Position numbers and translations under genes: made by a program. A DNA stretch of 64,000 bases from Closterium sp. Naga37s-1 (taxonomy: Eukaryota > Streptophyta > Zygnematophyceae > Desmidiales > Closteriaceae), in assembly GCA_947471745.1 (NCBI GenBank), contig CANJKZ010000826.1:1709501-1773500 (forward strand), in the 5' to 3' direction. Position 1 is the stretch's first letter, and every line of letters starts with the position of its first letter. The notes beneath the pieces were generated by a model, which worked only from the letters and a program-made list of their open reading frames with translations, was not told the DNA's origin and did no database searches. Positions 1 through 13,400 of this stretch are shown here, piece after piece.

Positions 1-3000
1 GAGTGGTGCGGGGAAGTCAAGCGAGTGGTGCTGGGAAGTCAAGCGAGTGGTGCTGGGAAGTCAAGTGAGTGGTGCTGGGAAGTCAAGTGAGTGGTGCTGG
101 GAAGTCAAGTGAGTGGTGCTGGGAAGTCAAGTGAGTGGTGCTGGGAAGTCAAGTGAGTGGTGCTGGGAAGTCAAGTGAGTGGTGCTGGGAAATCAAGTGA
201 GTGGTGCTGGGAAGTCAAGTGAGTGGTGCGGGGAAGTCAAGCGAGTGGTGCTGGGAAGTCAAGCGAGTGGTGCTGGGAAGTCAAGTGAGTGGTGCTGGGA
301 AGTCAAGTGAGTGGTGCTGGGAAGTCAAGTGAGTGGTGCTGGGAAGTCAAGTGAGTGGTGCGGGGAAGTCAAGCGAGTGGTGCTGGGAAGTCAAGTGAGT
401 GGTGCTGGGAAGTCAAGTGAGTGGTGCTGGGAAGTCAAGCGAGTGGTGCTGGGAAGTCAAGTGAGTGGTGCTGGGAAGTCAAGTGAGTGGTGCTGGGAAG
501 TCAAGTGAGTGGTGCTGGGAAGTCAAGTGAGTGGTGCGGGGAAGTCAAGCGAGTGGTGCTGGGAAGTCAAGTGAGTGGTGCTGGGAAGTCAAGTGAGTGG
601 TGCTGGGAAGTCAAGCGAGTGGTGCGGGGAAGTCAAGTGAGTGGTGCTGGGAAGTCAAGCGAGTGGTGCTGGGAAGTCAAGCGAGTGGTGCTGGGAAGTC
701 AAGTGAGTGGTGCTGGGAAGTCAAGTGAGTGGTGCTGGGAAGTCAAGTGAGTGGTGCTGGGAAGTCAAGTGAGTGGTGCGGGGAAGTCAAGCGAGTGGTG
801 CTGGGAAGTCAAGTGAGTGGTGCTGGGAAGTCAAGTGAGTGGTGCTGGGAAGTCAAGTGAGTGGTGCTGGGAAGTCAAGTGAGTGGTGCTGGGAAGTCAA
901 GCGAGTGGTGCGGGGAAGTCAAGTGAGTGGTGCTGGGAAGTCAAGTGAGTGGTGCTGGGAAGTCAAGTGAGTGGTGCTGGGAAGTCAAGTGAGTGGTGCT
1001 GGGAAGTCAAGTGAGTGGTGCGGGGAAGTCAAGCGAGTGGTGCTGGGAAGTCAAGTGAGTGGTGCTGGGAAGTCAAGTGAGTGGTGCTGGGAAGTCAAGT
1101 GAGTGGTGCTGGGAAGTCAAGTGAGTGGTGCGGGGAAGTCAAGCGAGTGGTGCGGGGAAGTCAAGTGAGTGGTGCTGGGAAGTCAAGCGAGTGGTGCTGG
1201 GAAGTCAAGCGAGTGGTGCTGGGAAGTCAAGTGAGTGGTGCTGGGAAGTCAAGTGAGTGGTGCTGGGAAGTCAAGTGAGTGGTGCTGGGAAGTCAAGCGA
1301 GTGGTGCTGGGAAGTCAAGTGAGTGGTGCTGGGAAGTCAAGTGAGTGGTGCTGGGAAGTCAAGTGAGTGGTGCTGGGAAGTCAAGTGAGTGGTGCGGGGA
1401 AGTCAAGCGAGTGGTGCTGGGAAGTCAAGTGAGTGGTGCTGGGAAGTCAAGTGAGTGGTGCTGGGAAGTCAAGCGAGTGGTGCGGGGAAGTCAAGTGAGT
1501 GGTGCTGGGAAGTCAAGCGAGTGGTGCTGGGAAGTCAAGCGAGTGGTGCTGGGAAGTCAAGTGAGTGGTGCTGGGAAGTCAAGTGAGTGGTGCTGGGAAG
1601 TCAAGTGAGTGGTGCTGGGAAGTCAAGTGAGTGGTGCGGGGAAGTCAAGCGAGTGGTGCTGGGAAGTCAAGTGAGTGGTGCTGGGAAGTCAAGTGAGTGG
1701 TGCTGGGAAGTCAAGTGAGTGGTGCTGGGAAGTCAAGTGAGTGGTGCGGGGAAGTCAAGCGAGTGGTGCTGGGAAGTCAAGTGAGTGGTGCTGGGAAGTC
1801 AAGTGAGTGGTGCTGGGAAGTCAAGTGAGTGGTGCTGGGAAGTCAAGTGAGTGGTGCGGGGAAGTCAAGCGAGTGGTGCTGGGAAGTCAAGTGAGTGGTG
1901 CTGGGAAGTCAAGTGAGTGGTGCTGGGAAGTCAAGTGAGTGGTGCTGGGAAGTCAAGTGAGTGGTGCGGGGAAGTCAAGCGAGTGCTGCGGGGAAGTCAA
2001 GTGAGTGGTGCTGGGAAGTCAAGCGAGTGGTGCTGGGAAGTCAAGCGAGTGGTGCTGGGAAGTCAAGTGAGTGGTGCTGGGAAGTCAAGTGAGTGGTGCT
2101 GGGAAGTCAAGTGAGTGGTGCTGGGAAGTCAAGTGAGTGGTGCGGGGAAGTCAAGCGAGTGGTGCTGGGAAGTCAAGTGAGTGGTGCTGGGAAGTCAAGT
2201 GAGTGGTGCTGGGAAGTCAAGTGAGTGGTGCTGGGAAGTCAAGTGAGTGGTGCGGGGAAGTCAAGCGAGTGGTGCTGGGAAGTCAAGTGAGTGGTGCTGG
2301 GAAGTCAAGTGAGTGGTGCTGGGAAGTCAAGTGAGTGGTGCGGGGAAGTCAAGCGAGTGGTGCGGGGAAGTCAAGTGAGTGGTGCTGGGAAGTCAAGCGA
2401 GTGGTGCTGGGAAGTCAAGCGAGTGGTGCTGGGAAGTCAAGTGAGTGGTGCTGGGAAGTCAAGTGAGTGGTGCTGGGAAGTCAAGTGAGTGGTGCTGGGA
2501 AGTTAAGTGAGTGGTGCGGGGAAGTCAAGCGAGTGGTGCTGGGAAGTCAAGTGAGTGGTGCTGGGAAGTCAAGTGAGTGGTGCTGGGAAGTCAAGTGAGT
2601 GGTGCTGGGAAGTCAAGTGAGTGGTGCGGGGAAGTCAAGCGAGTGGTGCGGGGAAGTCAAGTGAGTGGTGCTGGGAAGTCAAGCGAGTGGTGCTGGGAAG
2701 TCAAGCGAGTGGTGCTGGGAAGTCAAGTGAGTGGTGCTGGGAAGTCAAGTGAGTGGTGCTGGGAAGTCAAGTGAGTGGTGCTGGGAAGTCAAGTGAGTGG
2801 TGCGGGGAAGTCAAGCGAGTGGTGCGGGGAAGTCAAGCGAGTGGTGCTGGGAAGTCAAGTGAGTGGTGCTGGGAAGTCAAGTGAGTGGTGCTGGGAAGTC
2901 AAGTGAGTGGTGCGGGGAAGTCAAGCGAGTGGTGCTGGGAAGTCAAGTGAGTGGTGCTGGGAAGTCAAGTGAGTGGTGCTGGGAAGTCAAGTGAGTGGTG

Positions 3001-4440
3001 CTGGGAAGTCAAGTGAGTGGTGCGGGGAAGTCAAGCGAGTGGTGCTGGGAAGTCAAGTGAGTGGTGCTGGGAAGTCAAGTGAGTGGTGCTGGGAAGTCAA
3101 GTGAGTGGTGCTGGGAAGTCAAGTGAGTGGTGCGGGGAAGTCAAGCGAGTGGTGCTGGGAAGTCAAGCGAGTGGTGCTGGGAAGTCAAGCGAGTGGTGCT
3201 GGGAAGTCAAGTGAGTGGTGCTGGGAAGTCAAGTGAGTGGTGCTGGGAAGTCAAGTGAGTGGTGCTGGGAAGTCAAGTGAGTGGTGCGGGGAAGTCAAGC
3301 GAGTGGTGCTGGGAAGTCAAGTGAGTGGTGCTGGGAAGTCAAGTGAGTGGTGCTGGGAAGTCAAGTGAGTGGTGCTGGGAAGTCAAGTGAGTGGTGCTGG
3401 GAAGTCAAGCGAGTGGTGCGGGGAAGTCAAGTGAGTGGTGCTGGGAAGTCAAGCGAGTGGTGCTGGGAAGTCAAGCGAGTGGTGCTGGGAAGTCAAGTGA
3501 GTGGTGCTGGGAAGTCAAGTGAGTGGTGCTGGGAAGTCAAGTGAGTGGTGCTGGGAAGTCAAGTGAGTGGTGCGGGGAAGTCAAGCGAGTGGTGCTGGGA
3601 AGTCAAGTGAGTGGTGCTGGGAAGTCAAGTGAGTGGTGCTGGGAAGTCAAGTGAGTGGTGCTGGGAAGTCAAGTGAGTGGTGCGGGGAAGTCAAGCGAGT
3701 GGTGCTGGGAAGTCAAGTGAGTGGTGCTGGGAAGTCAAGTGAGTGGTGCTGGGAAGTCAAGTGAGTGGTGCTGGGAAGTCAAGTGAGTGGTGCGGGGAAG
3801 TCAAGCGAGTGGTGCTGGGAAGTCAAGTGAGTGGTGCTGGGAAGTCAAGTGAGTGGTGCTGGGAAGTCAAGTGAGTGGTGCTGGGAAGTCAAGTGAGTGG
3901 TGCGGGGAAGTCAAGCGAGTGGTGCTGGGAAGTCAAGTGAGTGGTGCTGGGAAGTCAAGTGAGTGGTGCGGGGAAGTCAAGCGAGTGGTGCTGGGAAGTC
4001 AAGTGAGTGGTGCTGGGAAGTCAAGCGAGTGGTGCTGGGAAGTCAAGCGAGTGGTGCTGGGAAGTCAAGCGAGTGGTGCTGGGAAGTCAAGTGAGTGGTG
4101 CTGGGAAGTCAAGTGAGTGGTGCTGGGAAGTCAAGTGAGTGGTGCTGGGAAGTCAAGTGAGTGGTGCGGGGAAGTCAAGCGAGTGGTGCTGGGAAGTCAA
4201 GTGAGTGGTGCTGGGAAGTCAAGTGAGTGGTGCGGGGAAGTCAAGCGAGTGGTGCTGGGAAGTCAAGTGAGTGGTGCTGGGAAGTCAAGTGAGTGGTGCT
4301 GGGAAGTCAAGTGAGTGGTGCTGGGAAGTCAAGCGAGTGGTGCGGGGAAGTCAAGCGAGTGGTGCTGGGAAGTCAAGTGAGTGGTGCTGGGAAGTCAAGT
4401 GAGTGGTGCTGGGAAGTCAAGTGAGTGGTGCGGGGAAGTC
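1..4440. repeat. Left arm of the satellite, T-type with 110-bp higher-order period
   Basis: Most units end in T, giving a TGA across the unit junction. Units of type G at position 10 and C at position 22 recur every fifth unit over long stretches, for example with G-type positions near 1,637, 1,747, 1,857 and 1,967, and again near 2,803-3,133 and 3,573-3,903. This is a 5-unit, 110-bp higher-order repeat. Confidence 0.85.
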
Positions 4441-7400
4441 AAGCGAGTGGTGCTGGGAAGTCAAGCGAGTGGTGCGGGGAAGTCAAGCGAGTGGTGCTGG
4501 GAAGTCAAGCGAGTGGTGCTGGGAAGTCAAGCGAGTGGTGCGGGGAAGTCAAGCGAGTGGTGCGGGGAAGTCAAGCGAGTGGTGCTGGGAAGTCAAGCGA
4601 GTGGTGCTGGGAAGTCAAGCGAGTGGTGCTGGGAAGTCAAGCGAGTGGTGCTGGGAAGTCAAGTGAGTGGTGCGGGGAAGTCAAGCGAGTGGTGCTGGGA
4701 AGTCAAGCGAGTGGTGCTGGGAAGTCAAGTGAGTGGTGCGGGGAAGTCAAGCGAGTGGTGCTGGGAAGTCAAGTGAGTGGTGCGGGGAAGTCAAGCGAGT
4801 GGTGCTGGGAAGTCAAGTGAGTGGTGCTGGGAAGTCAAGTGAGTGGTGCTGGGAAGTCAAGTGAGTGGTGCTGGGAAGTCAAGCGAGTGGTGCGGGGAAG
4901 TCAAGCGAGTGGTGCTGGGAAGTCAAGTGAGTGGTGCTGGGAAGTCAAGTGAGTGGTGCTGGGAAGTCAAGTGAGTGGTGCGGGGAAGTCAAGCGAGTGG
5001 TGCTGGGAAGTCAAGCGAGTGGTGCGGGGAAGTCAAGCGAGTGGTGCTGGGAAGTCAAGCGAGTGGTGCTGGGAAGTCAAGCGAGTGGTGCGGGGAAGTC
5101 AAGCGAGTGGTGCGGGGAAGTCAAGCGAGTGGTGCTGGGAAGTCAAGCGAGTGGTGCTGGGAAGTCAAGCGAGTGGTGCTGGGAAGTCAAGCGAGTGGTG
5201 CTGGGAAGTCAAGTGAGTGGTGCGGGGAAGTCAAGCGAGTGGTGCTGGGAAGTCAAGCGAGTGGTGCTGGGAAGTCAAGTGAGTGGTGCGGGGAAGTCAA
5301 GCGAGTGGTGCTGGGAAGTCAAGTGAGTGGTGCTGGGAAGTCAAGCGAGTGGTGCTGGGAAGTCAAGCGAGTGGTGCGGGGAAGTCAAGCGAGTGGTGCT
5401 GGGAAGTCAAGCGAGTGGTGCTGGGAAGTCAAGCGAGTGGTGCGGGGAAGTCAAGCGAGTGGTGCGGGGAAGTCAAGCGAGTGGTGCTGGGAAGTCAAGC
5501 GAGTGGTGCGGGGAAGTCAAGCGAGTGGTGCGGGGAAGTCAAGCGAGTGGTGCGGGGAAGTCAAGCGAGTGGTGCTGGGAAGTCAAGCGAGTGGTGCGGG
5601 GAAGTCAAGCGAGTGGTGCTGGGAAGTCAAGCGAGTGGTGCTGGGAAGTCAAGCGAGTGGTGCGGGGAAGTCAAGCGAGTGGTGCTGGGAAGTCAAGCGA
5701 GTGGTGCTGGGAAGTCAAGCGAGTGGTGCGGGGAAGTCAAGCGAGTGGTGCGGGGAAGTCAAGCGAGTGGTGCTGGGAAGTCAAGCGAGTGGTGCTGGGA
5801 AGTCAAGCGAGTGGTGCTGGGAAGTCAAGCGAGTGGTGCTGGGAAGTCAAGCGAGTGGTGCGGGGAAGTCAAGCGAGTGGTGCGGGGAAGTCAAGCGAGT
5901 GGTGCGGGGAAGTCAAGCGAGTGGTGCTGGGAAGTCAAGCGAGTGGTGCTGGGAAGTCAAGCGAGTGGTGCTGGGAAGTCAAGCGAGTGGTGCTGGGAAG
6001 TCAAGCGAGTGGTGCTGGGAAGTCAAGCGAGTGGTGCGGGGAAGTCAAGCGAGTGGTGCGGGGAAGTCAAGCGAGTGGTGCGGGGAAGTCAAGCGAGTGG
6101 TGCTGGGAAGTCAAGCGAGTGGTGCGGGGAAGTCAAGCGAGTGGTGCTGGGAAGTCAAGCGAGTGGTGCTGGGAAGTCAAGCGAGTGGTGCGGGGAATTC
6201 AAGCGAGTGGTGCGGGGAAGTCAAGCGAGTGGTGCGGGGAAGTCAAGCGAGTGGTGCTGGGAAGTCAAGCGAGTGGTGCTGGGAAGTCAAGCGAGTGGTG
6301 CTGGGAAGTCAAGCGAGTGGTGCGGGGAAGTCAAGCGAGTGGTGCGGGGAAGTCAAGCGAGTGGTGCGGGGAAGTCAAGCGAGTGGTGCTGGGAAGTCAA
6401 GCGAGTGGTGCTGGGAAGTCAAGCGAGTGGTGCGGGGAAGTCAAGCGAGTGGTGCTGGGAAGTCAAGCGAGTGGTGCTGGGAAGTCAAGCGAGTGGTGCG
6501 GGGAAGTCAAGCGAGTGGTGCTGGGAAGTCAAGCGAGTGGTGCTGGGAAGTCAAGCGAGTGGTGCGGGGAAGTCAAGCGAGTGGTGCGGGGAAGTCAAGC
6601 GAGTGGTGCTGGGAAGTCAAGCGAGTGGTGCTGGGAAGTCAAGCGAGTGGTGCTGGGAAGTCAAGCGAGTGGTGCTGGGAAGTCAAGTGAGTGGTGCGGG
6701 GAAGTCAAGCGAGTGGTGCGGGGAAGTCAAGCGAGTGGTGCTGGGAAGTCAAGCGAGTGGTGCTGGGAAGTCAAGCGAGTGGTGCTGGGAAGTCAAGCGA
6801 GTGGTGCGGGGAAGTCAAGCGAGTGGTGCTGGGAAGTCAAGCGAGTGGTGCTGGGAAGTCAAGCGAGTGGTGCGGGGAAGTCAAGCGAGTGGTGCTGGGA
6901 AGTCAAGCGAGTGGTGCTGGGAAGTCAAGCGAGTGGTGCGGGGAAGTCAAGCGAGTGGTGCTGGGAAGTCAAGCGAGTGGTGCTGGGAAGTCAAGCGAGT
7001 GGTGCTGGGAAGTCAAGCGAGTGGTGCGGGGAAGTCAAGCGAGTGGTGCTGGGAAGTCAAGCGAGTGGTGCTGGGAAGTCAAGCGAGTGGTGCTGGGAAG
7101 TCAAGCGAGTGGTGCTGGGAAGTCAAGCGAGTGGTGCTGGGAAGTCAAGCGAGTGGTGCTGGGAAGTCAAGCGAGTGGTGCTGGGAAGTCAAGTGAGTGG
7201 TGCGGGGAAGTCAAGCGAGTGGTGCTGGGAAGTCAAGTGAGTGGTGCTGGGAAGTCAAGTGAGTGGTGCGGGGAAGTCAAGCGAGTGGTGCTGGGAAGTC
7301 AAGCGAGTGGTGCTGGGAAGTCAAGCGAGTGGTGCTGGGAAGTCAAGCGAGTGGTGCGGGGAAGTCAAGCGAGTGGTGCTGGGAAGTCAAGCGAGTGGTG

Positions 7401-10400
7401 CTGGGAAGTCAAGCGAGTGGTGCGGGGAAGTCAAGCGAGTGGTGCTGGGAAGTCAAGCGAGTGGTGCGGGGAAGTCAAGCGAGTGGTGCTGGGAAGTCAA
7501 GCGAGTGGTGCTGGGAAGTCAAGCGAGTGGTGCGGGGAAGTCAAGCGAGTGGTGCGGGGAAGTCAAGCGAGTGGTGCGGGGAAGTCAAGCGAGTGGTGCT
7601 GGGAAGTCAAGCGAGTGGTGCTGGGAAGTCAAGCGAGTGGTGCTGGGAAGTCAAGCGAGTGGTGCTGGGAAGTCAAGCGAGTGGTGCTGGGAAGTCAAGC
7701 GAGTGGTGCGGGGAAGTCAAGCGAGTGGTGCGGGGAAGTCAAGCGAGTGGTGCTGGGAAGTCAAGCGAGTGGTGCTGGGAAGTCAAGCGAGTGGTGCTGG
7801 GAAGTCAAGCGAGTGGTGCGGGGAAGTCAAGCGAGTGGTGCGGGGAAGTCAAGCGAGTGGTGCGGGGAAGTCAAGCGAGTGGTGCTGGGAAGTCAAGCGA
7901 GTGGTGCTGGGAAGTCAAGCGAGTGGTGCGGGGAAGTCAAGCGAGTGGTGCTGGGAAGTCAAGCGAGTGGTGCTGGGAAGTCAAGCGAGTGGTGCGGGGA
8001 AGTCAAGCGAGTGGTGCGGGGAAGTCAAGCGAGTGGTGCGGGGAAGTCAAGCGAGTGGTGCTGGGAAGTCAAGCGAGTGGTGCGGGGAAGTCAAGCGAGT
8101 GGTGCTGGGAAGTCAAGCGAGTGGTGCGGGGAAGTCAAGCGAGTGGTGCGGGGAAGTCAAGCGAGTGGTGCGGGGAAGTCAAGCGAGTGGTGCGGGGAAG
8201 TCAAGCGAGTGGTGCTGGGAAGTCAAGCGAGTGGTGCTGGGAAGTCAAGCGAGTGGTGCTGGGAAGTCAAGCGAGTGGTGCGGGGAAGTCAAGCGAGTGG
8301 TGCGGGGAAGTCAAGCGAGTGGTGCGGGGAAGTCAAGCGAGTGGTGCTGGGAAGTCAAGCGAGTGGTGCTGGGAAGTCAAGCGAGTGGTGCGGGGAAGTC
8401 AAGCGAGTGGTGCTGGGAAGTCAAGCGAGTGGTGCTGGGAAGTCAAGCGAGTGGTGCGGGGAAGTCAAGCGAGTGGTGCTGGGAAGTCAAGCGAGTGGTG
8501 CTGGGAAGTCAAGCGAGTGGTGCTGGGAAGTCAAGCGAGTGGTGCGGGGAAGTCAAGCGAGTGGTGCTGGGAAGTCAAGCGAGTGGTGCTGGGAAGTCAA
8601 GCGAGTGGTGCTGGGAAGTCAAGCGAGTGGTGCTGGGAAGTCAAGGGAGTGGTGCGGGGAAGTCAAGCGAGTGGTGCGGGGAAGTCAAGCGAGTGGTGCT
8701 GGGAAGTCAAGCGAGTGGTGCTGGGAAGTCAAGCGAGTGGTGCTGGGAAGTCAAGCGAGTGGTGCGGGGAAGTCAAGCGAGTGGTGCTGGGAAGTCAAGC
8801 GAGTGGTGCTGGGAAGTCAAGCGAGTGGTGCGGGGAAGTCAAGCGAGTGGTGCTGGGAAGTCAAGCGAGTGGTGCTGGGAAGTCAAGCGAGTGGTGCGGG
8901 GAAGTCAAGCGAGTGGTGCTGGGAAGTCAAGCGAGTGGTGCTGGGAAGTCAAGCGAGTGGTGCTGGGAAGTCAAGCGAGTGGTGCGGGGAAGTCAAGCGA
9001 GTGGTGCGGGGAAGTCAAGCGAGTGGTGCTGGGAAGTCAAGCGAGTGGTGCTGGGAAGTCAAGCGAGTGGTGCTGGGAAGTCAAGCGAGTGGTGCTGGGA
9101 AGTCAAGCGAGTGGTGCTGGGAAGTCAAGCGAGTGGTGCTGGGAAGTCAAGCGAGTGGTGCTGGGAAGTCAAGCGAGTGGTGCGGGGAAGTCAAGCGAGT
9201 GGTGCTGGGAAGTCAAGCGAGTGGTGCTGGGAAGTCAAGCGAGTGGTGCTGGGAAGTCAAGCGAGTGGTGCTGGGAAGTCAAGCGAGTGGTGCTGGGAAG
9301 TCAAGCGAGTGGTGCTGGGAAGTCAAGCGAGTGGTGCGGGGAAGTCAAGCGAGTGGTGCTGGGAAGTCAAGCGAGTGGTGCGGGGAAGTCAAGCGAGTGG
9401 TGCGGGGAAGTCAAGCGAGTGGTGCGGGGAAGTCAAGCGAGTGGTGCTGGGAAGTCAAGCGAGTGGTGCGGGGAAGTCAAGCGAGTGGTGCTGGGAAGTC
9501 AAGCGAGTGGTGCTGGGAAGTCAAGCGAGTGGTGCGGGGAAGTCAAGCGAGTGGTGCGGGGAAGTCAAGCGAGTGGTGCGGGAAAGTCAAGCGAGTGGTG
9601 CTGGGAAGTCAAGCGAGTGGTGCTGGGAAGTCAAGCGAGTGGTGCTGGGAAGTCAAGCGAGTGGTGCTGGGAAGTCAAGCGAGTGGTGCGGGGAAGTCAA
9701 GCGAGTGGTGCTGGGAAGTCAAGCGAGTGGTGCTGGGAAGTCAAGCGAGTGGTGCGGGGAAGTCAAGCGAGTGGTGCGGGGAAGTCAAGCGAGTGGTGCG
9801 GGGAAGTCAAGCGAGTGGTGCTGGGAAGTCAAGCGAGTGGTGCTGGGAAGTCAAGCGAGTGGTGCTGGGAAGTCAAGCGAGTGGTGCTGGGAAGTCAAGC
9901 GAGTGGTGCGGGGAAGTCAAGCGAGTGGTGCGGGGAAGTCAAGCGAGTGGTGCGGGGAAGTCAAGCGAGTGGTGCTGGGAAGTCAAGCGAGTGGTGCGGG
10001 GAAGTCAAGCGAGTGGTGCTGGGAAGTCAAGCGAGTGGTGCGGGGAAGTCAAGCGAGTGGTGCTGGGAAGTCAAGCGAGTGGTGCTGGGAAGTCAAGCGA
10101 GTGGTGCGGGGAAGTCAAGCGAGTGGTGCGGGGAAGTCAAGCGAGTGGTGCTGGGAAGTCAAGCGAGTGGTGCTGGGAAGTCAAGCGAGTGGTGCTGGGA
10201 AGTCAAGCGAGTGGTGCGGGGAAGTCAAGCGAGTGGTGCGGGGAAGTCAAGCGAGTGGTGCTGGGAAGTCAAGCGAGTGGTGCTGGGAAGTCAAGCGAGT
10301 GGTGCGGGGAAGTCAAGCGAGTGGTGCTGGGAAGTCAAGCGAGTGGTGCTGGGAAGTCAAGCGAGTGGTGCGGGGAAGTCAAGCGAGTGGTGCGGGGAAG

Positions 10401-13400
10401 TCAAGCGAGTGGTGCTGGGAAGTCAAGCGAGTGGTGCTGGGAAGTCAAGCGAGTGGTGCTGGGAAGTCAAGCGAGTGGTGCGGGGAAGTCAAGCGAGTGG
10501 TGCGGGGAAGTCAAGCGAGTGGTGCGGGGAAGTCAAGCGAGTGGTGCTGGGAAGTCAAGCGAGTGGTGCTGGGAAGTCAAGCGAGTGGTGCGGGGAAGTC
10601 AAGCGAGTGGTGCTGGGAAGTCAAGCGAGTGGTGCTGGGAAGTCAAGCGAGTGGTGCTGGGAAGTCAAGCGAGTGGTGCTGGGAAGTCAAGCGAGTGGTG
10701 CGGGGAAGTCAAGCGAGTGGTGCGGGGAAGTCAAGCGAGTGGTGCTGGGAAGTCAAGCGAGTGGTGCTGGGAAGTCAAGCGAGTGGTGCGGGGAAGTCAA
10801 GCGAGTGGTGCGGGGAAGTCAAGCGAGTGGTGCGGGGAAGTCAAGCGAGTGGTGCGGGGAAGTCAAGCGAGTGGTGCTGGGAAGTCAAGCGAGTGGTGCT
10901 GGGAAGTCAAGCGAGTGGTGCTGGGAAGTCAAGCGAGTGGTGCGGGGAAGTCAAGCGAGTGGTGCGGGGAAGTCAAGCGAGTGGTGCGGGGAAGTCAAGC
11001 GAGTGGTGCTGGGAAGTCAAGCGAGTGGTGCGGGGAAGTCAAGCGAGTGGTGCTGGGAAGTCAAGCGAGTGGTGCGGGGAAGTCAAGCGAGTGGTGCTGG
11101 GAAGTCAAGCGAGTGGTGCGGGGAAGTCAAGCGAGTGGTGCTGGGAAGTCAAGCGAGTGGTGCTGGGAAGTCAAGCGAGTGGTGCTGGGAAGTCAAGCGA
11201 GTGGTGCGGGGAAGTCAAGCGAGTGGTGCGGGGAAGTCAAGCGAGTGGTGCTGGGAAGTCAAGCGAGTGGTGCTGGGAAGTCAAGCGAGTGGTGCTGGGA
11301 AGTCAAGCGAGTGGTGCTGGGAAGTCAAGCGAGTGGTGCTGGGAAGTCAAGCGAGTGGTGCTGGGAAGTCAAGCGAGTGGTGCTGGGAAGTCAAGCGAGT
11401 GGTGCGGGGAAGTCAAGCGAGTGGTGCTGGGAAGTCAAGCGAGTGGTGCTGGGAAGTCAAGCGAGTGGTGCTGGGAAGTCAAGCGAGTGGTGCTGGGAAG
11501 TCAAGCGAGTGGTGCTGGGAAGTCAAGCGAGTGGTGCTGGGAAGTCAAGCGAGTGGTGCGGGGAAGTCAAGCGAGTGGTGCTGGGAAGTCAAGCGAGTGG
11601 TGCGGGGAAGTCAAGCGAGTGGTGCGGGGAAGTCAAGCGAGTGGTGCGGGGAAGTCAAGCGAGTGGTGCTGGGAAGTCAAGCGAGTGGTGCGGGGAAGTC
11701 AAGCGAGTGGTGCTGGGAAGTCAAGCGAGTGGTGCTGGGAAGTCAAGCGAGTGGTGCGGGGAAGTCAAGCGAGTGGTGCGGGGAAGTCAAGCGAGTGGTG
11801 CGGGAAAGTCAAGCGAGTGGTGCTGGGAAGTCAAGCGAGTGGTGCTGGGAAGTCAAGCGAGTGGTGCTGGGAAGTCAAGCGAGTGGTGCTGGGAAGTCAA
11901 GCGAGTGGTGCGGGGAAGTCAAGCGAGTGGTGCTGGGAAGTCAAGCGAGTGGTGCTGGGAAGTCAAGCGAGTGGTGCGGGGAAGTCAAGCGAGTGGTGCG
12001 GGGAAGTCAAGCGAGTGGTGCGGGGAAGTCAAGCGAGTGGTGCTGGGAAGTCAAGCGAGTGGTGCTGGGAAGTCAAGCGAGTGGTGCTGGGAAGTCAAGC
12101 GAGTGGTGCTGGGAAGTCAAGCGAGTGGTGCGGGGAAGTCAAGCGAGTGGTGCGGGGAAGTCAAGCGAGTGGTGCGGGGAAGTCAAGCGAGTGGTGCTGG
12201 GAAGTCAAGCGAGTGGTGCGGGGAAGTCAAGCGAGTGGTGCTGGGAAGTCAAGCGAGTGGTGCGGGGAAGTCAAGCGAGTGGTGCTGGGAAGTCAAGCGA
12301 GTGGTGCTGGGAAGTCAAGCGAGTGGTGCGGGGAAGTCAAGCGAGTGGTGCGGGGAAGTCAAGCGAGTGGTGCTGGGAAGTCAAGCGAGTGGTGCTGGGA
12401 AGTCAAGCGAGTGGTGCTGGGAAGTCAAGCGAGTGGTGCGGGGAAGTCAAGCGAGTGGTGCGGGGAAGTCAAGCGAGTGGTGCTGGGAAGTCAAGCGAGT
12501 GGTGCTGGGAAGTCAAGCGAGTGGTGCGGGGAAGTCAAGCGAGTGGTGCTGGGAAGTCAAGCGAGTGGTGCTGGGAAGTCAAGCGAGTGGTGCGGGGAAG
12601 TCAAGCGAGTGGTGCGGGGAAGTCAAGCGAGTGGTGCTGGGAAGTCAAGCGAGTGGTGCTGGGAAGTCAAGCGAGTGGTGCTGGGAAGTCAAGCGAGTGG
12701 TGCGGGGAAGTCAAGCGAGTGGTGCGGGGAAGTCAAGCGAGTGGTGCGGGGAAGTCAAGCGAGTGGTGCTGGGAAGTCAAGCGAGTGGTGCTGGGAAGTC
12801 AAGCGAGTGGTGCGGGGAAGTCAAGCGAGTGGTGCTGGGAAGTCAAGCGAGTGGTGCTGGGAAGTCAAGCGAGTGGTGCTGGGAAGTCAAGCGAGTGGTG
12901 CTGGGAAGTCAAGCGAGTGGTGCGGGGAAGTCAAGCGAGTGGTGCGGGGAAGTCAAGCGAGTGGTGCTGGGAAGTCAAGCGAGTGGTGCTGGGAAGTCAA
13001 GCGAGTGGTGCGGGGAAGTCAAGCGAGTGGTGCTGGGAAGTCAAGCGAGTGGTGCTGGGAAGTCAAGCGAGTGGTGCGGGGAAGTCAAGCGAGTGGTGCG
13101 GGGAAGTCAAGCGAGTGGTGCGGGGAAGTCAAGCGAGTGGTGCGGGGAAGTCAAGCGAGTGGTGCTGGGAAGTCAAGCGAGTGGTGCTGGGAAGTCAAGC
13201 GAGTGGTGCTGGGAAGTCAAGCGAGTGGTGCGGGGAAGTCAAGCGAGTGGTGCGGGGAAGTCAAGCGAGTGGTGCGGGGAAGTCAAGCGAGTGGTGCTGG
13301 GAAGTCAAGCGAGTGGTGCGGGGAAGTCAAGCGAGTGGTGCTGGGAAGTCAAGCGAGTGGTGCGGGGAAGTCAAGCGAGTGGTGCGGGGAAGTCAAGCGA

